Assembly (NCBI GenBank): GCA_002336245.1
Contig: DDDG01000003.1
Span: 159,464 to 223,463 of the forward strand
DNA from: Flavobacteriales bacterium UBA1986
GTDB taxonomy: Bacteria > Bacteroidota > Bacteroidia > Flavobacteriales_G > Salibacteraceae
Direction of reading: 5' to 3'
DNA length: 64,000 nt
Below the pieces are notes generated by a model. That model searched no databases. It had not been told where the DNA came from and saw only the letters and a program-made list of their open reading frames with translations. Both the position numbers and the translations under genes were made by a program. This document shows, in pieces, positions 63,968 to 64,000 of this stretch (position 1 is the stretch's first letter; each line of letters begins with the position of its first letter).

Positions 63968-64000
63968 TCAGAATTGAGAGATGAGAATTGAGAATTGAGA
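63968..64000 (+). repeat. GAATTGAGA-type tandem repeat, cut by window end
   Basis: Copies of AGAATTGAGA with a variant (GAGATGAGA) run to the window edge. Simple intergenic repeat. Confidence 0.6.

Overview
This window is a chromosomal stretch from a member of the Bacteroidota, most likely the order Flavobacteriales (marine or aquatic relatives such as Cryomorphaceae or Crocinitomicaceae are plausible). The evidence is a gldA gliding gene, type IX secretion (T9SS) cargo with C-terminal sorting tails, PorV-family outer-membrane proteins, TonB-dependent receptors with carboxypeptidase-like N-terminal domains, a bacterial geranylgeranylglyceryl phosphate synthase, an isolated atpD-atpC pair, and promoters of the Bacteroidota type (-7 box TAnnTTTG/TTCG, no clear Shine-Dalgarno). 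The family assignments come from reading the proteins; no database search was run.

Layout. 1-10.7 kb: an HsdR-N-like gene (cut by the window edge), holA, a broken T9SS repeat adhesin, a TonB-dependent receptor, pyrG, yidC, a lipoprotein, a hotdog thioesterase and purE. 10.8-16.2 kb: a PorQ-like barrel paired with a helix-hairpin-helix barrel protein, a decayed membrane-protein pseudogene, a DsbA-like protein, era, and the initiator tRNA, whose 3' end plus terminator is duplicated. 16.2-26.2 kb (minus strand): a 1086-aa BNR-repeat protein with a small secreted partner, then an envelope cluster of flippase-like protein, GT2 glycosyltransferase, a 902-aa multi-spanning orphan, a SPOR protein and a DCC thiol oxidoreductase. 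26.2-37.8 kb: ruvC, a HIT protein, greA, and a probable three-gene export/uptake operon (1278-aa TonB receptor, 1436-aa secreted protein, PorV-like barrel). 37.8-47 kb: a degenerate Rieske-like lipoprotein, ahcY, a phosphopantetheinyl transferase, GGGP synthase, and a thiamine locus (ThiE-like protein, TPP-riboswitch-controlled TonB receptor, NadR-like kinase, PnuC transporter), then an LRR protein and ribF. 47-53.6 kb: atpDC, a GxxExxY protein flanked by 20-bp-period repeats, a MazG-like protein, dtd, rsgA, gldA and metK. 53.6-61.6 kb: the complete nqrABCDEF sodium pump, apbE (which attaches its FMNs), and a small Cys-rich protein that looks like the NqrM maturation factor. 61.7-64 kb: mazG, simple intergenic repeats and der.

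Most genes are core metabolism and housekeeping. The parts most worth a second look are: the two broken genes (1365-3137 and 13668-14211); the 73-bp perfect duplication at the initiator tRNA; the thiamine-uptake locus; the candidate NqrM; the TonB receptor/giant secreted protein/PorV operon; the 902-aa orphan; and several promoters embedded in neighbouring genes or terminators. I see no CRISPR array, prophage, insertion sequence or clear defence island.
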